The position numbers and the translations under genes were made by a program. From Catenulispora sp. EB89 (GTDB lineage: Bacteria > Actinomycetota > Actinomycetes > Streptomycetales > Catenulisporaceae): a DNA stretch of 64,000 nt. The notes below the pieces were generated by a model. The model saw nothing but the letters and a program-made list of their open reading frames with translations, was not told where the DNA came from and did not search any database. Shown piece after piece: positions 1 through 11,614 of this stretch (the first letter of the stretch is position 1; each line of letters opens with the position of its first letter). The stretch lies in NCBI RefSeq assembly GCF_041261445.1, contig NZ_JBGCCU010000004.1:186001-250000 (forward strand), read 5' to 3'.

Positions 1-1602
1 CCACACCCGCAGCCCTTCGGGGTTCTTCAGCCGGTAGATGAAGGTGTGGTCGACGCCCTTGCTGAAGGCGTAGTAGTTGGTGACCAGGTCGTTGATGACG
101 CCGATGTACTTCGGCTGGTACGGCTTGCCCCAGGAGTCGTCCACGAACAGGTCCGGCTCCTGCCCCTTCTTCTGCAGGTTCAGGATGTCCTGCGCCATGC
201 CCACGATGGGGCTGGTCGGCGTGTAGACGATCGGCCCCACCTTGTCCTGGTCGCCGCCGCCGGCGAACCCGGACAGGAAGCCGGCGGTGATGAAGCGGCT
301 GGCCGGGATCTGGCCGGACATGAAGTAGATCGAGGGGTCCATGCCCCAGACGATGATCGGCACCGACTTCCCGGGCCCGGCCGCCTTCTGCACCTCCTGG
401 GCGACTTCCCAGTTGTGCTCCATGTCGGTGCGCGGCCAGGTGAACGCCAGCGTGAGGAACAGCGTCGCCGTGGTCGCCGTGACCCCGAGCATGGTCCAGC
501 GCAGCCGCGAGCCGTTCCGGTGCAGCGCGCCGGTGGCCAGGATCACGATCGGCGGGAGCATCTGCAGGAAGTAGTGCCCGAAGAAGTGGAAGCCGCTGGA
601 GACGCCGACCGCCGAGCCGGCCAGCCACAGCCACAGGTCGGCGTCGGCCTTGAAGATGCCGTTGCGGACCGTCATGTACATGATCGCCAGGAAGGCGGCG
701 GCCGACGCCCCGGCGAAGATGCCGAGGTTGCCCCACAGCCGCGCCATGATCGTGGAGAACGAGCCCAGCGAGGTCAGATACCCGCTGTTGCCGGTGAACA
801 CCCAGAAGAAGAAGTCACCGAAGCCGACCCACAGCGCGACGCCCACGATCGGCAGCGCGAAGGCCGGGATGATCGTGACCAGACCCCGCCAGCGCCGGTC
901 CTTCCAGGCCCGCCAGGCCACCGGCAGCATGGTGACGCCCGCGGTCTGCTTGGTGAGCGTCGCGAGCGCCGCGGCCACGCCGGAGCCGGCCAGCAACGGG
1001 ATCGAGCGTTTCGGATGCCGGCGGGCGCTGTCCGCGAGCAGGAACGCCGCGCACGTCCAGGGCAGCATGAAGACCTCGAACGAGGCCGCCTGCGAGTCCT
1101 CGGGCGCCAGGCCCGCCGAGCCCAGCAGGTACAGCAGTCCGGCCCAGACGCCGTGCCGGCCGAAGCGGCGCTTGGCGATCTGGGTGATCAGGATCGCGGT
1201 GACGACGTGCACGCAGATCGCCAGCGCCCGGATCACGACCAGCGTGGACAGGCCGTGGTCGCCGAAGAGCTTGAACACCCACGCGTAGACGTAGGGCAGC
1301 AGCGGCGGCTTGCGGTCGACGATGATCTGGTAGAACTGGCCGTTCTCAGTGTTCAGAGCCCTCGCCTGCGTGGCCAGGAACCCCTCGTCAGGGTTCCAGA
1401 AGGTGCGGCTGAACGCCGGGAGGTGGGTGATGGTGGCGACTGCGAAGAACAGAAGGACCACTCGGGTCCACGACGCCTGCGGCGTGTTCCACAGGCGTTG
1501 GAAGCGCGGGGAGTACCAGGCCCGCCGCAGCCATGAGGGCCCCGGCCGGGGCGGCTCCTGCAAGCCCGGCCCGGATCGTGTGGGAGCGTCGGTAGCGACC
1601 AT
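1..1602 (-). CDS. GT-C fold membrane glycosyltransferase, 3' end cut by window edge
   Basis: The frame is open from an ATG at 1602 to the left edge, giving 534 codons with no stop. A cytosolic head of about 45 residues is followed by a first membrane helix. The loop after it contains FWNPDEGF (Asp72-Glu73), the acidic pair that GT-C enzymes of the ArnT/PMT class place in the first external loop. At least eight further hydrophobic segments follow, then a soluble C-terminal part. Family members move a sugar from a polyprenyl-phosphate donor to lipid or protein on the outer face of the membrane. The substrate cannot be read here. It lies 89 bp downstream of dxs on the same strand, behind a hairpin, so it is probably transcribed separately. 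GT-C class is fairly sure; acceptor unknown. Confidence 0.8.
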   Translation of the reverse strand, partial: MVATDAPTRSGPGLQEPPRPGPSWLRRAWYSPRFQRLWNTPQASWTRVVLLFFAVATITHLPAFSRTFWNPDEGFLATQARALNTENGQFYQIIVDRKPPLLPYVYAWVFKLFGDHGLSTLVVIRALAICVHVVTAILITQIAKRRFGRHGVWAGLLYLLGSAGLAPEDSQAASFEVFMLPWTCAAFLLADSARRHPKRSIPLLAGSGVAAALATLTKQTAGVTMLPVAWRAWKDRRWRGLVTIIPAFALPIVGVALWVGFGDFFFWVFTGNSGYLTSLGSFSTIMARLWGNLGIFAGASAAAFLAIMYMTVRNGIFKADADLWLWLAGSAVGVSSGFHFFGHYFLQMLPPIVILATGALHRNGSRLRWTMLGVTATTATLFLTLAFTWPRTDMEHNWEVAQEVQKAAGPGKSVPIIVWGMDPSIYFMSGQIPASRFITAGFLSGFAGGGDQDKVGPIVYTPTSPIVGMAQDILNLQKKGQEPDLFVDDSWGKPYQPKYIGVINDLVTNYYAFSKGVDHTFIYRLKNPEGLRVW

Positions 1603-1635
1603 CGCCTTGCTATGCCTCGCCGCCCATGGAACAGA

Positions 1636-1672
1636 GGTTACCTCCCCCTTGACCGTGCCCGGGGAGGTAACC
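1636..1672 (-). terminator. Hairpin between dxs and the glycosyltransferase
   Basis: GGTTACCTCCCC (1636-1647) pairs perfectly with GGGGAGGTAACC (1661-1672) around a 13-base loop. It sits 20 bases past the dxs stop and 34 bases before the next start on the same strand. There is no T-run, so it is either a GC-type terminator or an operator-like palindrome for the glycosyltransferase gene. Confidence 0.55.
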
Positions 1673-1691
1673 CCCTAAGGTCAGCAGACTG

Positions 1692-3677
1692 CTACCGTGT
1701 CGTGACTTTCGGTGCCGAACCGTTGGACGAACCGCTGGACGAGCCGTTGGCCGAACCGTTGGCCGCCGTGGCCCGGTCCGCCGCGACCGCGCTGCCCAGA
1801 CCCGCGACCAGACCGACGACCTCGTGCGCGACGCGCTGGCCGGTCAGGCCGATCTGCTCCAGCACCTCGCCGCGGTTGGCGTGGTCCAGGAACTCCGCCG
1901 GCACGCCGAAGTCGCGCAGCGGGGTGTGCACGCCGGCGTCGCGCAGCGCCTGGGCCACCACGCAGCCGACGCCGCCGACCCGGACGTTGTCCTCGACGGT
2001 GACCACCAGGCGGTGCTCGGCGGCCAGCATCAGGACCGCCGGGTCGACCGGCTTGACCCAGCGCGGGTCCACCACGGTGGCGCCGATGCCCTGGTCGGCC
2101 AGCCGCTCGGCGACGTCCAGGCAGACCTGCGCCATCGCCCCGACGCTGACGATCAGCACGTCCGGGGCCAGCCCGCTGCCCGCGGTGGTGCGCAGCACGT
2201 CCATCGATCCGGCCTTGGCCACCGCCGGGATGTCCTCGCAGACCGTGCCCTTGGAGAACCGGATCATGGTCGGCGCGTCGGCGACGTCCAGCGCCTCGCG
2301 CAGCTGGGCCCGCAGCTGCGAGCCGTCGCGCGGGGCGGCGATCCGCAGCCGGGGCACCACCTGGAAGATCGACATGTCCCACATGCCGTTGTGGCTGGCG
2401 CCGTCGTTGCCGGTGACCCCGGCCCGGTCGGCGACGAAGGTGACGCCCGCGTTGTGTAGCGCGGCGTCCATCAGGACCTGGTCGAAGGCGCGGTTGAGGA
2501 AGGTCGCGTAGATCGCCACCACCGGGTGCAGGCCGGCGAAGGCCATGCCGCAGGCGGAGGTGACCGCGTGCTGCTCGGCGATGCCGACGTCGAAGATCCG
2601 GTCCGGGTGCCGCTCGGCGAACTTGGCCAGGCCCACCGGGTGCAGCATGGCCGCGGTGATGCCGACCACGTCGTCGCGCTCGGCCCCGACCTTCACCATC
2701 TCGTCGGCGAACACCGAGGTCCAGGAGGCGCCGGCGGGGACCAGCGGCTGCCCGGTCTCCGGGTCGCTGTCCACGGCGACCTGGTGCAGCTGGTCGTTGA
2801 CGTTGTTGCGGGCGGCCGGGTAGCCCTCGCCCTTGCGGGTGATCGCGTGCACGATCACCGGGCCGCGGTAGTGCCGGGCCCGGCGCAGCGCGGCCTCCAT
2901 GCCGGCGATGTCGTGCCCGTCGACCGGGCCGACGTACTTCAGGCCCAGGTCCTCGAACATCCCCTGCGGGGCGACGATGTCCTTCAGGCCCTTCTTGACG
3001 CCGTGCAGCGCCTCGTACAGCGGGGTGCCGATGACCGGGGTGCGGCCGAGCATGCCGCGGCCCCACTCCAGGAAGCGCTCGTAGCCCTGGGTGGTGCGCA
3101 GGGTCGCCAGGTGGTCGGCCAGGCCGCCGATGGTCGGGGAGTAGGAGCGCTCGTTGTCGTTGACCACGATGATCACCGGGCGGTCCTTGGCCGCGGCGAT
3201 GTTGTTCAGCGCCTCCCAGGCCATGCCGCCGGTCAGCGCGCCGTCCCCGATCACCGCCACGACCTGGCGGTCGGTGACGCCGCGCACCTCGTGCGCCTTG
3301 GCGATGCCGTCGGCGTAGGCCAGCGCGGTGGAGGCGTGGGAGTTCTCGATCACGTCGTGCTCGGACTCCGCGCGCGCCGGATAGCCGGACAGGCCGCCGG
3401 CGTGCCGCAGCGCGGAGAAGTCCTGGCGGCCGGTGAGGAGTTTGTGCACGTAGGCCTGGTGGCCCACGTCCCACAGGATGGTGTCCTTGGGCGAGTCGAA
3501 GACCCGGTGCAGCGCGATGGTGAGCTCCACCACCCCCAGGTTCGGGCCGATGTGCCCGCTCGTCTTCGCCACAGTCGGGATCAGGTAAGCACGGATCTCC
3601 GCAGCGAGCTCGACGAGCTGCTCAGAGCTGAGCTTGTCCAGATCGCGCGGACCCTGGATCGCCTCCAGCAGTGCCAC
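1692..3677 (-). CDS. dxs: 1-deoxy-D-xylulose-5-phosphate synthase
   Basis: This thiamine-diphosphate enzyme condenses pyruvate and glyceraldehyde 3-phosphate to DXP, the first step of the MEP isoprenoid pathway. The 661-residue protein begins [13 protein letters not shown], the usual start of actinobacterial Dxs. The GTG at 3677 is preceded by AAGGAGG with a 5-base spacer, so a longer in-frame ATG at 3776 is rejected. Visible motifs are [18 protein letters not shown] near residue 40, the cofactor site GDGALTGG at 144-151, and GIAEQHAV carrying the catalytic Glu. The last about 20 residues are a Gly/Ser/Asn-rich tail not typical of the family. Length and motifs make the call secure. Confidence 0.97.
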   Translation of the reverse strand: MALLEAIQGPRDLDKLSSEQLVELAAEIRAYLIPTVAKTSGHIGPNLGVVELTIALHRVFDSPKDTILWDVGHQAYVHKLLTGRQDFSALRHAGGLSGYPARAESEHDVIENSHASTALAYADGIAKAHEVRGVTDRQVVAVIGDGALTGGMAWEALNNIAAAKDRPVIIVVNDNERSYSPTIGGLADHLATLRTTQGYERFLEWGRGMLGRTPVIGTPLYEALHGVKKGLKDIVAPQGMFEDLGLKYVGPVDGHDIAGMEAALRRARHYRGPVIVHAITRKGEGYPAARNNVNDQLHQVAVDSDPETGQPLVPAGASWTSVFADEMVKVGAERDDVVGITAAMLHPVGLAKFAERHPDRIFDVGIAEQHAVTSACGMAFAGLHPVVAIYATFLNRAFDQVLMDAALHNAGVTFVADRAGVTGNDGASHNGMWDMSIFQVVPRLRIAAPRDGSQLRAQLREALDVADAPTMIRFSKGTVCEDIPAVAKAGSMDVLRTTAGSGLAPDVLIVSVGAMAQVCLDVAERLADQGIGATVVDPRWVKPVDPAVLMLAAEHRLVVTVEDNVRVGGVGCVVAQALRDAGVHTPLRDFGVPAEFLDHANRGEVLEQIGLTGQRVAHEVVGLVAGLGSAVAADRATAANGSANGSSSGSSNGSAPKVTTR

Positions 3678-3873
3678 CCGATCCTCCTTCTGTTGAACTT
3701 GAAACAACACTCCTGGCTTCCAGTTATACGGCAGAGAGTCTAAGCCTGGTCCGAGCGCCGCCCTGGCGCTTCCCACCTCCTTCTACATGATCTTCACATG
3801 GCCCGCGCAGCGTGTTCGCAACGTGGTGGCACCGCTTCGGAGGATGGGGCGAACAGGGTTCACGCCGCTTGCC

Positions 3874-3900
3874 TGAATGCTTGAATCATTTCAGCATTCA
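3874..3900. promoter_or_regulatory. Palindrome over the fic promoter
   Basis: TGAATGCT (3874-3881) is matched by AGCATTCA (3893-3900) as a perfect 8-bp inverted repeat with an 11-base centre. It overlaps the putative -35 TTGAAT (3881-3886) and stops just before the -10, the position expected of a repressor site. The fic product has a helix-turn-helix-like C-terminus, so self-repression is a reasonable guess. Confidence 0.5.
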
Positions 3901-3911
3901 TGGGATACACT
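3881..3911 (+). promoter_or_regulatory. Leaderless promoter of the fic gene
   Basis: TTGAAT (3881-3886) and TACACT (3906-3911) are separated by 19 bases. TACACT is followed by six bases and then the ATG at 3918, so transcription should begin at the A of the start codon. No ribosome-binding sequence is present before that ATG, which agrees with a leaderless mRNA. Confidence 0.55.
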
Positions 3912-3917
3912 GGCGGC

Positions 3918-5078
3918 ATGCTTCACGCGACTCCGACACTGACCGACGACGACCTACGGGTTCTCGACGAGCTCACCGCCATGCGCGAGGAGTTGAAGCA
4001 CCAGGTCGCTTCTCCACGCAAATGGACCGGCCTCCTCCGGCGGAGCCTCACAGCCGCCGCCATCGCCGGCTCCAATTCCATCGAAGGCATCCGTGTCAAT
4101 CTGATGGACGCCGAAGCCGCGGTCGCCGGCGAGGAACCGACCGAGACCGATGCGGATACCTGGGCCGACATTCTCGGTTACCGCGACGCACTCACGTATG
4201 TACAGCAACTCGCCAATGCCGGGGAGTTCTCGTGGCACCCGATGTTCATCAACGCGCTGCACCACATCATGCTCAAGCACCACCTGGAGAAATGGCCCGG
4301 CCGTTTCCGGCCCGGCGACATCAGCGTCACCGAGCAGGCGACCAACACGGTGGTCTACACCGGCCCCGACGCCGACGACGTGCCCGTGCTCATGACCGAA
4401 CTCAGCGATTGGCTCAACGAGGGCGACCTGGAGGCCCCGTCCTACGTTCGCGCTGCGATGGCGCACCTCAACCTGGCATCCATCCACCCATGGCGCGACG
4501 GCAACGGCCGTATGTCCCGGACCATCCACACGCTCGTCATGGCGCGCTGCGGCGAACTCGCCCCCGAGTTCTCATCCATCGAGGAATGGCTGGGCATCGG
4601 ACGCAACACCTACGACTACTACGACGCGCTCGTCCACGTACAGCAGGGCCGTTTCGCCCCGAGCAAGGGCGACGACACCCTGGCCTGGGTACGGTTCAAC
4701 CTCCGCGCGCACCACCTTCAAGCGCAGCTCATCCGGTCGCGTGCAAACGTGGCGGCACGGCTGTGGATGGGCCTCCTGACCGTCGCCGAGTCCGAACAGC
4801 TTCCGGAACGCACCGTCACGGCCTTGTACGAGGCAGTCCGAGGCGGTGCCGTACGGCGCACCATGTACCAACGCGACGAAGACCTGTCCAACGACCAAGC
4901 CGCGCGGGACCTGCGCACCCTGACCGATCGCGGGTTACTGGCCGCCAAGGGCGAGACCAAAGGCCGCCGCTACGAAGCCACCGCCAAACTCGACGCCCTG
5001 ACCCGGAATATCGTCATGGCACGGGGAGTGGCGAATCGGCTGCGCGAGCCGTACGACTTCCGCGTCATTCCCGGCTAA
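3918..5078 (+). CDS. Fic-domain protein with N-terminal inhibitory motif and C-terminal winged helix
   Basis: Fic proteins usually transfer AMP from ATP to hydroxyl side chains of target proteins. The 386-residue product has the inhibitory-helix motif SNSIEG at 52-57, then the complete active-site loop HPWRDGNGRMSR at 190-201 with catalytic His190 and the phosphate-binding GNGR. The C-terminal 90 residues (about 300-370) look like a winged helix, as in Fic proteins of the DUF4172/HTH arrangement. An upstream ATG at 3900 lies inside the promoter palindrome, so 3918 is preferred. There is no antitoxin gene beside it: inhibition is built in, as in class II Fic enzymes. The target is unknown. The gene stands alone, converging on the DUF1501 gene. 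Confidence 0.9.
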   Translation: MLHATPTLTDDDLRVLDELTAMREELKHQVASPRKWTGLLRRSLTAAAIAGSNSIEGIRVNLMDAEAAVAGEEPTETDADTWADILGYRDALTYVQQLANAGEFSWHPMFINALHHIMLKHHLEKWPGRFRPGDISVTEQATNTVVYTGPDADDVPVLMTELSDWLNEGDLEAPSYVRAAMAHLNLASIHPWRDGNGRMSRTIHTLVMARCGELAPEFSSIEEWLGIGRNTYDYYDALVHVQQGRFAPSKGDDTLAWVRFNLRAHHLQAQLIRSRANVAARLWMGLLTVAESEQLPERTVTALYEAVRGGAVRRTMYQRDEDLSNDQAARDLRTLTDRGLLAAKGETKGRRYEATAKLDALTRNIVMARGVANRLREPYDFRVIPG

Positions 5079-5135
5079 GCAATGGAAAGCGATTCTCGGC
5101 CGCAGCAGGCTCGGTCGAGAATCGCCTTTCATTGC
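5079..5135. terminator. Bidirectional terminator between fic and the DUF1501 gene
   Basis: Arms 5079-5098 and 5116-5135 pair at 18 of 20 positions around a 17-base loop. The hairpin starts directly after the fic stop codon and includes the stop codon of the convergent DUF1501 gene, so it can serve both transcripts. Confidence 0.8.
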
Positions 5136-6484
5136 AGGAAGGCGAGTCGGGGCTGGTCCTGGCCGAGGATCTGCGCCGGGTCCGCGCCGAGGACCTTGTC
5201 CAGCAGGGTCGCGTAGACGCTGCGGAAGTCGGTGCTGAACTTCAGGTCGCCGTTGTCCAGGTCGGTCAGCGAGGGCTGCTCGCCGTGGAAGCCGCCGTTC
5301 ACCGGCTCGCCGATGACCAGGACGGGACCGGCGGTGCCGTGGTCGGTGCCCTGGTTGGCGTTGGCGTGCACGCGGCGGCCGAACTCGGTGTACAGCACGG
5401 TGACCACGTCCTTGCCGTGGGGTCCGCCGGCGATCGAGTTCTGGAAGTCCGTGACCGCTTTGTCGACCTCGCCCCAGAGCGTCGACTGCGTGCCCTTCTC
5501 GGCACTGTGCGTGTCGAAGCCGCCGAGGCTGACGCTGTAGACGCGGGTCGGCACCGAGGCGTTGATGCACTCGGCGACGATGTCGAGTTGTTGAGCGAGG
5601 GCTGAGGTTTTGGCGGCCTTGGCCGCGCCGGCCGCGCCAGCTCCGGCGGCCGCACCCGCGCCGGCCGCCGCGGCCTTGCCGGTCTTGCCGGCCTTGGCGG
5701 TCCCGGCGCTCTTCGCCGAGGCCAGCGCCGGGCTGAAGGTCTTGGCGACGGTGAACAGGTCGGAGACGTCGCGCGCGGCGTAGGCGGCCAGCGTGGAGTC
5801 CTGTGCCGAGGGCTGTCCCAGGCCCATGAAGCCGGTGTCCAGCGGTCCGGCCTTGGGCAGCCGGAACTGGCCGATCGGCAGCGAGCTGCCGGCGGTCTTG
5901 GTGCCGCCGAGCAGCGGCGGGAGCGTGCCGCCGACGGAGATCGCGCGCAGCGCCCTGATCTGGTCGTCGGGCTGGGCGTCCAGCCAGCGGCCGAGCCAGC
6001 CCGAGCCGGTGGGCTCGCCGGGCGTGGCGGTCTGCCAGATGTCCATGGAGACGAAGTGGCTGTGGTTGGGCTGCGGGTAGCCGACGCCGCGCACCACGGC
6101 GCAGAGCTTGCGCTGCCACATCTCGTGCAGGCCGGTCATGGCCGGGTTGAAGCCCAGGCCGTCGCCGAGGTCCAGGACCTGGCCGGCGCTGTAGGCCAGG
6201 TCGGGGCGCGAGCTGTTGTAGGCCGGGTCGGCGTACGGGATCACGGTGTTGAGGCCGTCGTTGCCGCCGTAGAGCGTCACCAGCACCAGCACGCCGGAGC
6301 CCGGGGCCAACGGCGCGTGCTGGGCGGCCGCGCCGAGCTGCGCGCCGGAGGTCGTCGGGCCGCCGGGCCTCAGCGCCGGGGCGCCGACCGGGTGGCCGTG
6401 CGACGACGAGCAGGCCGCCGCGAACGCGCCGGTGGACATGACGCCGGACAACTCCAGGAAGCGGCGGCGGGTCACGGTGTCCAT
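5129..6484 (-). CDS. DUF1501 protein with Tat lipoprotein signal
   Basis: The 451-residue product starts with a twin-arginine signal, RRRFLELSG at 6-14, ending in a lipobox-like FAAAC with Cys25, so it is probably a Tat-exported lipoprotein. The body has the LYGGNDGLNTVIPYAD and FGRRVHANANQGTDHG segments of DUF1501, a family related to the alkaline phosphatase/sulfatase fold. An Ala/Gly/Lys-rich insert of about 35 residues near position 280 looks like a lineage-specific linker. AAGGA lies 7 bases before the ATG. It is the second gene of a two-gene operon after the DUF1800 gene (43-bp gap), a pairing seen in many bacteria. The biochemical activity of the pair is not established. Confidence 0.88.
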   Translation of the reverse strand: MDTVTRRRFLELSGVMSTGAFAAACSSSHGHPVGAPALRPGGPTTSGAQLGAAAQHAPLAPGSGVLVLVTLYGGNDGLNTVIPYADPAYNSSRPDLAYSAGQVLDLGDGLGFNPAMTGLHEMWQRKLCAVVRGVGYPQPNHSHFVSMDIWQTATPGEPTGSGWLGRWLDAQPDDQIRALRAISVGGTLPPLLGGTKTAGSSLPIGQFRLPKAGPLDTGFMGLGQPSAQDSTLAAYAARDVSDLFTVAKTFSPALASAKSAGTAKAGKTGKAAAAGAGAAAGAGAAGAAKAAKTSALAQQLDIVAECINASVPTRVYSVSLGGFDTHSAEKGTQSTLWGEVDKAVTDFQNSIAGGPHGKDVVTVLYTEFGRRVHANANQGTDHGTAGPVLVIGEPVNGGFHGEQPSLTDLDNGDLKFSTDFRSVYATLLDKVLGADPAQILGQDQPRLAFLQ

Positions 6485-6499
6485 GTTCGAGTCCTTAGG

Positions 6500-6532
6500 T
6501 TCCGGTCGTCAGTACGGATTCCGGTCGTCAGT
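6500..6532. repeat. Two 14-bp direct repeats at the DUF1800/DUF1501 junction
   Basis: TTCCGGTCGTCAGT occurs at 6500-6513 and 6519-6532. The second copy contains the DUF1800 stop codon, so the repeat is probably a small duplication of the gene end. Confidence 0.7.
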
Positions 6533-7814
6533 TCACGAGGTACTCGGGCGCCAGCAGCGCCAGGGTCACCAACTGCTCGGGGTCGGCCACGACCTCGGTG
6601 AGGGCGGCGACGCTGCGGTCGGTGAAGGCGTCGATCCCGAGCAGGTGCGCGACGGCGTCGATGCGCTGCGAGGGGCTGCTGTTCTCGACCTGCGACAGGT
6701 CGCCCTTGGCGACGGCCCACTGCGCGAAGACGAAGCGGGTCTGCGCGGCGGCGGTGGTGAGCCAGGCCGTGCCCTCGGGCCAGCCGCCGACGTTCGGCGG
6801 GTAGAAGGGCAGTTGGCCCAGGCCGTTGAGCGCGGTGCGCAGGGCCTGGTTGTCCTTCGAGTCCGGGCCGGCGTCGATCTTGATTCGCAGGGCTCTGAGA
6901 ACACCGACGACATACTCAGTGGGCTGCTTCACCAGGGCGTAGCGCGCCTGCGGACCGCGGAAGACCGGGTCCAGGAACAGGGCCCTGAGAAGCGCGGTGA
7001 CGTCGCGGTTCGGGCCGTAGGCAGCGAGCAGGCGGCCGGAGACGTCCGGCGGGATCGGGCCCGGCATGCCGAAGCGGTCCCAGAAGCGGCCGGCGACGAA
7101 CTTCGGCGAGGCCGGCTGCTGCAGGATCCAGTCGACGAACGAGGTGTCGTCGAAGTCGGCGGTCTTGCCGAGGATGGTCTTGGGGGTGTCGTCGTGCAGC
7201 TTGGGCACAAGCGTGGCCTTGCCGGAGGCGTCCAGGCGCCAGCCGGTGAGGGCGCGGGCGCCGGCGCGGACGTCGTCCTCGGTGTAGTTGCCGACGCCGA
7301 GCGTGAAGAGCTCCATCAGCTCGCGCGCCAGGTTCTCGTTCGGGGCCTTCAGCGTGTTGCCGGCGCTGTCCAGCCACAGCATCATCGCCGGGTCCCGGAC
7401 CATCGCGTGCGCCAGCACGGCGAAGTCGCCGCCCCCGAGGGTCCGCATGGTCTGGTTCTGCTGGATCATGAAGCCGGGGCTGGCGACCTTCTGGACGGAG
7501 GTCGCGAAGTGCCCGTGGAAGAAGAAGGTGCGCTTCTCCACCAGCGGCTGCGTGACCGCGGCCATCCGCGCCAGCCACCAGCCGACCATCTGGTAGTCAT
7601 CCTGCGCGCTGCCCTTCTTGGGCACCTTCATCGCCGGGTAGCCGGGCGCCGGCGTCGCGGCGGCGCCGGGATCGACACCGGCCGGCGCCAGGAGCGCGGC
7701 CACGGTCGCCTCGTACCCGGCCTTCGCGGCGGCGTCGATCTCCGCCCCGCTCGCGCCGAACCCGGCACGCCGCAGCAGATGCGCGACGGCGGATCTGTTC
7801 TGGTCGATGCTCAC
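6528..7814 (-). CDS. DUF1800 domain protein
   Basis: The 428-residue product matches the DUF1800 pattern: an N-terminal HLLRRAGFGAS segment, a central HGHFATSVQKV region with conserved histidines, then NENLARELMELFTLGVGNY and GRFWDRFG. The GTG at 7814 is chosen because the family starts just before HLLRRAGFG. The frame stays open 88 codons further upstream, but those codons give Arg/Pro-rich nonsense lying over the divergent gene. No Shine-Dalgarno sequence is clear. DUF1800 genes usually precede a DUF1501 gene, as here. No signal peptide is visible in this frame. Molecular function is unknown. Confidence 0.85.
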   Translation of the reverse strand: MSIDQNRSAVAHLLRRAGFGASGAEIDAAAKAGYEATVAALLAPAGVDPGAAATPAPGYPAMKVPKKGSAQDDYQMVGWWLARMAAVTQPLVEKRTFFFHGHFATSVQKVASPGFMIQQNQTMRTLGGGDFAVLAHAMVRDPAMMLWLDSAGNTLKAPNENLARELMELFTLGVGNYTEDDVRAGARALTGWRLDASGKATLVPKLHDDTPKTILGKTADFDDTSFVDWILQQPASPKFVAGRFWDRFGMPGPIPPDVSGRLLAAYGPNRDVTALLRALFLDPVFRGPQARYALVKQPTEYVVGVLRALRIKIDAGPDSKDNQALRTALNGLGQLPFYPPNVGGWPEGTAWLTTAAAQTRFVFAQWAVAKGDLSQVENSSPSQRIDAVAHLLGIDAFTDRSVAALTEVVADPEQLVTLALLAPEYLVN

Positions 7815-7861
7815 ACCGTCAGAATCGGGGAACGGGGTTAAGCCGCGGGTAAGAAGACGGC

Positions 7862-8347
7862 ATGTCCCCGGATGACACCCCTGACGACGACGATGACGAC
7901 AATAACGGCGACGAGCCGGACACGGTTGAAGAGCTGGAGAAGCCTGAAGAGCCGGAGGAACCCGAGGAGCCTTTCGTCCCGCTGGGCTCCGAGGAACTAC
8001 CAACCCTCCCAGCCAACGAACCCATCGACGCGCACGCCGCCATAGCCCGCTCGCTGTACTCCGCCCCCGGCCTCCCACGCGTCCTGCGCAAGGAAGCCCG
8101 AGCCTTCTTCGACGGCGCCATGTACGCCTACACCGAAGGCGACCTCCCCGGCGCCCGCCTGTCCTTCCTCGCGGTGGCCGCCATCGGCGACCCCGACACC
8201 GCCCCGGCCGCGATGGTCTTCCTCGGCGTCATCGCCTACCGCCGCCGCGACGCGCCGGAGGCGCGCATGTGGTTCACCCGGGCGGCCTCCGGCCCCGACC
8301 AGCACTGGGCTTTGGTCGCTACCGGGGAGCTGCGGCGGCTGGGCTGA
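7862..8347 (+). CDS. Acidic-tailed TPR-like protein, 161 aa
   Basis: The N-terminal 45 residues are almost only Asp, Glu and Pro (PDDDDDDNNGD, then EEPEEPEEP). The remaining about 110 residues have the alternating helical pattern of tetratricopeptide repeats: GAMYAYTEGDLPGARLSFLA and VFLGVIAYRRRDAPEARMWF. Such folds hold protein partners; none is suggested by context. It is divergent from the DUF1800 gene with 47 bp between, so the two share a promoter region. Codon use on this strand fits coding sequence better than the overlapping minus-strand frames. Confidence 0.7.
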   Translation: MSPDDTPDDDDDDNNGDEPDTVEELEKPEEPEEPEEPFVPLGSEELPTLPANEPIDAHAAIARSLYSAPGLPRVLRKEARAFFDGAMYAYTEGDLPGARLSFLAVAAIGDPDTAPAAMVFLGVIAYRRRDAPEARMWFTRAASGPDQHWALVATGELRRLG

Positions 8348-8389
8348 GCGCCGGAATCCGTTGCGGCCGCCCGAATCCGTCGCCGCCGC

Positions 8390-8749
8390 TCAGTCCAGCT
8401 CGGCCGTGCCCTCGCGATACACCTTCGCCGTCACGATCAGCCCGTCGCGCAGAGTGAAGAACGCCGCGATCGCGTAGGACCGCTCCGCGCCGTCCCACAG
8501 CAGGGTCTCGGTCAGCTGACACGCCGCCCGGTCCCGGTCGACCAGCAGGCTCTCCACCGCCAGCGTCGGGTGCAGGCCGGCTATCGCCTCGCGGAAGAAC
8601 GGCTCCAGCTCGGCGCGGCCTCGGACCGTCGTGCGGCCGGTGATCCAGACCGTGTCGTCGGCGAGGCCGGCCATCAGGGCCGGGAGGTCGCCTTTGCTGA
8701 ACGCTCGGACGTGCTCGTACACCGCCGCGGCAACGCGATCATCGACCAT
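8390..8749 (-). CDS. SnoaL/NTF2-like protein, 119 aa
   Basis: A single cone-shaped NTF2-like domain is recognisable from YEHVRAFSKGDLPALMAGLADDTVW, here read as helix-strand order, a central GRAELEPFFREAIAG helix and C-terminal strands ending in the FFTLRDGLIVTAKVYREG segment. The family covers small hydrolases, isomerases and polyketide cyclases, as well as non-catalytic members. The pocket residues do not identify a substrate. It lies downstream of the acnA terminator on the same strand and is probably a separate unit. Confidence 0.72.
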   Translation of the reverse strand: MVDDRVAAAVYEHVRAFSKGDLPALMAGLADDTVWITGRTTVRGRAELEPFFREAIAGLHPTLAVESLLVDRDRAACQLTETLLWDGAERSYAIAAFFTLRDGLIVTAKVYREGTAELD

Positions 8750-8761
8750 GCCGGGAGCATA

Positions 8762-8797
8762 AAGCAGCCCCCGGCCCGACCGGGCCGAGGGCTGCTT
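8762..8797 (-). terminator. acnA terminator
   Basis: Arms 8762-8777 and 8782-8797 pair at 15 of 16 positions (AAGCAGCCC outward) around a 4-base loop. On the minus strand the hairpin is followed by TTTATGC. It starts 15 bases after the acnA stop. Confidence 0.85.
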
Positions 8798-8811
8798 CAG
8801 GGCGCTTCCGC

Positions 8812-11478
<2,667 letters not shown>

Positions 11479-11502
11479 GGCCCAGCTCTCGCTTGCGGAA
11501 AG

Positions 11503-11518
11503 TATCTCGACATCAAGA
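11503..11518. promoter_or_regulatory. Operator-like palindrome at the acnA start site
   Basis: TATCTCGACATCAAGA contains TCTCGA and TCAAGA, an inverted repeat with one mismatch and a 2-base centre. It covers the transcription start expected from the adjacent -10. From memory, MarR-family TamR sites upstream of Streptomyces aconitase genes have a similar form, so a TamR-like repressor is a candidate. Confidence 0.5.
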
Positions 11519-11519
11519 C

Positions 11520-11549
11520 ACTCTAGTGGGTGCCGCCGCACGGTACCAA
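11520..11549 (-). promoter_or_regulatory. acnA promoter
   Basis: On the minus strand TTGGTA (11549-11544) is followed after 18 bases by TAGAGT (11525-11520), a good match to the principal sigma factor pattern of actinomycetes. The start point would be near 11513, giving a 5' UTR of about 35 bases. Confidence 0.65.
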
Positions 11550-11614
11550 CCCGGGGTGCGCCACACGGGTGCGGACCTGCGCGGACGCCCGTCGCCCGCG
11601 GCCCGGCGGGCGCT

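Noticed and set aside
46-1536. Long plus-strand open frame of 496 codons
   Set aside because: It is the antisense of the glycosyltransferase gene; its translation is Arg/Gly/Asp/Val/His-rich without any motif.
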